Assembly (NCBI GenBank): GCA_031259795.1
Contig: JAIRLA010000090.1
Location: 1 to 14,432, forward strand
DNA from: Azoarcus sp.
GTDB taxonomy: Bacteria; Pseudomonadota; Gammaproteobacteria; Burkholderiales; Rhodocyclaceae
Direction: 5' to 3'
DNA length: 14,432 nucleotides
Shown here: positions 14,398 to 14,432 of the stretch, piece after piece
Layout of the letters: each line of letters begins with the position of its first letter
How positions within the stretch are numbered: position 1 is the first letter of the stretch
The notes under the pieces: model-generated
What the model was told of the DNA's origin: nothing
What the model saw: the letters and a program-made list of their open reading frames with translations, nothing else
The model's database searches: none
Made by a program: the position numbers and the translations under genes

Positions 14398-14432
14398 AGT
14401 AGGGGGGGCGCAATGACTGTACAGGCGGGGAG

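Larger units (their letters stand above)
14017..14432. other. Non-coding tail with repeat elements
   Basis: About 415 bases without a supported gene. It holds the hairpin at 14032-14058, a long inverted repeat (14104-14207), a further repeat unit (14251-14287) and a hairpin plus repeat end at 14363-14397. Short open frames here translate to HCEERSAVAIH-like strings, a common artefact of this repeat family. Confidence 0.65.

Noticed and set aside
14108..14416. Open frame translating to HCEERSAVAIH and PRNDE strings
   Set aside because: These strings are the well-known spurious translation of the CGTCATTGCGAGGAGC-type interspersed repeat, not a protein.

Overview
The window looks like chromosomal DNA of a GC-rich Gram-negative bacterium, most likely a betaproteobacterium (Rhodocyclales- or Nitrosomonadales-like). 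This is inferred from the hemC-hemD-hemX-hemY order, a ppiA-ppiB-lpxH cluster divergent from cysS, and the protein sequences. It is not proven by any single marker.

Left edge (1-867): the most notable part. The first 702 bases on the minus strand encode the N-terminal 234 residues of a Cas9 of the Neisseria-like II-C type, running off the window. It has the RuvC-I motif, the arginine-rich bridge helix and the start of the REC lobe. Directly upstream and divergent is a complete-looking tracrRNA gene: a perfect TATAAT box, a 36-nt anti-repeat, a UUCG-capped stem-loop and a strong intrinsic terminator. No CRISPR array, cas1 or cas2 is inside the window; they would be expected beyond position 1.

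867-4618: trpE (minus strand), preceded by a leader with a candidate Trp-codon leader peptide (RWRWPLGQ end) and a hairpin over its Trp codons. Next comes a RhlE-type DEAD-box RNA helicase (minus). A long non-coding region follows, with a nested palindrome and a candidate hemC promoter.

4619-9026: a tight plus-strand operon. hemC and hemD make uroporphyrinogen III. hemX and hemY encode the inner-membrane proteins usually carried with them. The convergent gap to lpxH holds dispersed repeats of the CGTCATTGCGAGGAGC type.

9348-11250: a minus-strand operon, ppiA (periplasmic cyclophilin), ppiB (cytoplasmic cyclophilin) and lpxH (lipid A pathway). The two cyclophilin genes share an almost identical stretch. 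Divergent from it is cysS (11495-12910).

13027-14016: a NYN (PIN-like) nuclease fused to a C-terminal cold-shock domain. The last 400 bases are non-coding: a hairpin likely to end that gene, then several inverted-repeat copies of the dispersed element.
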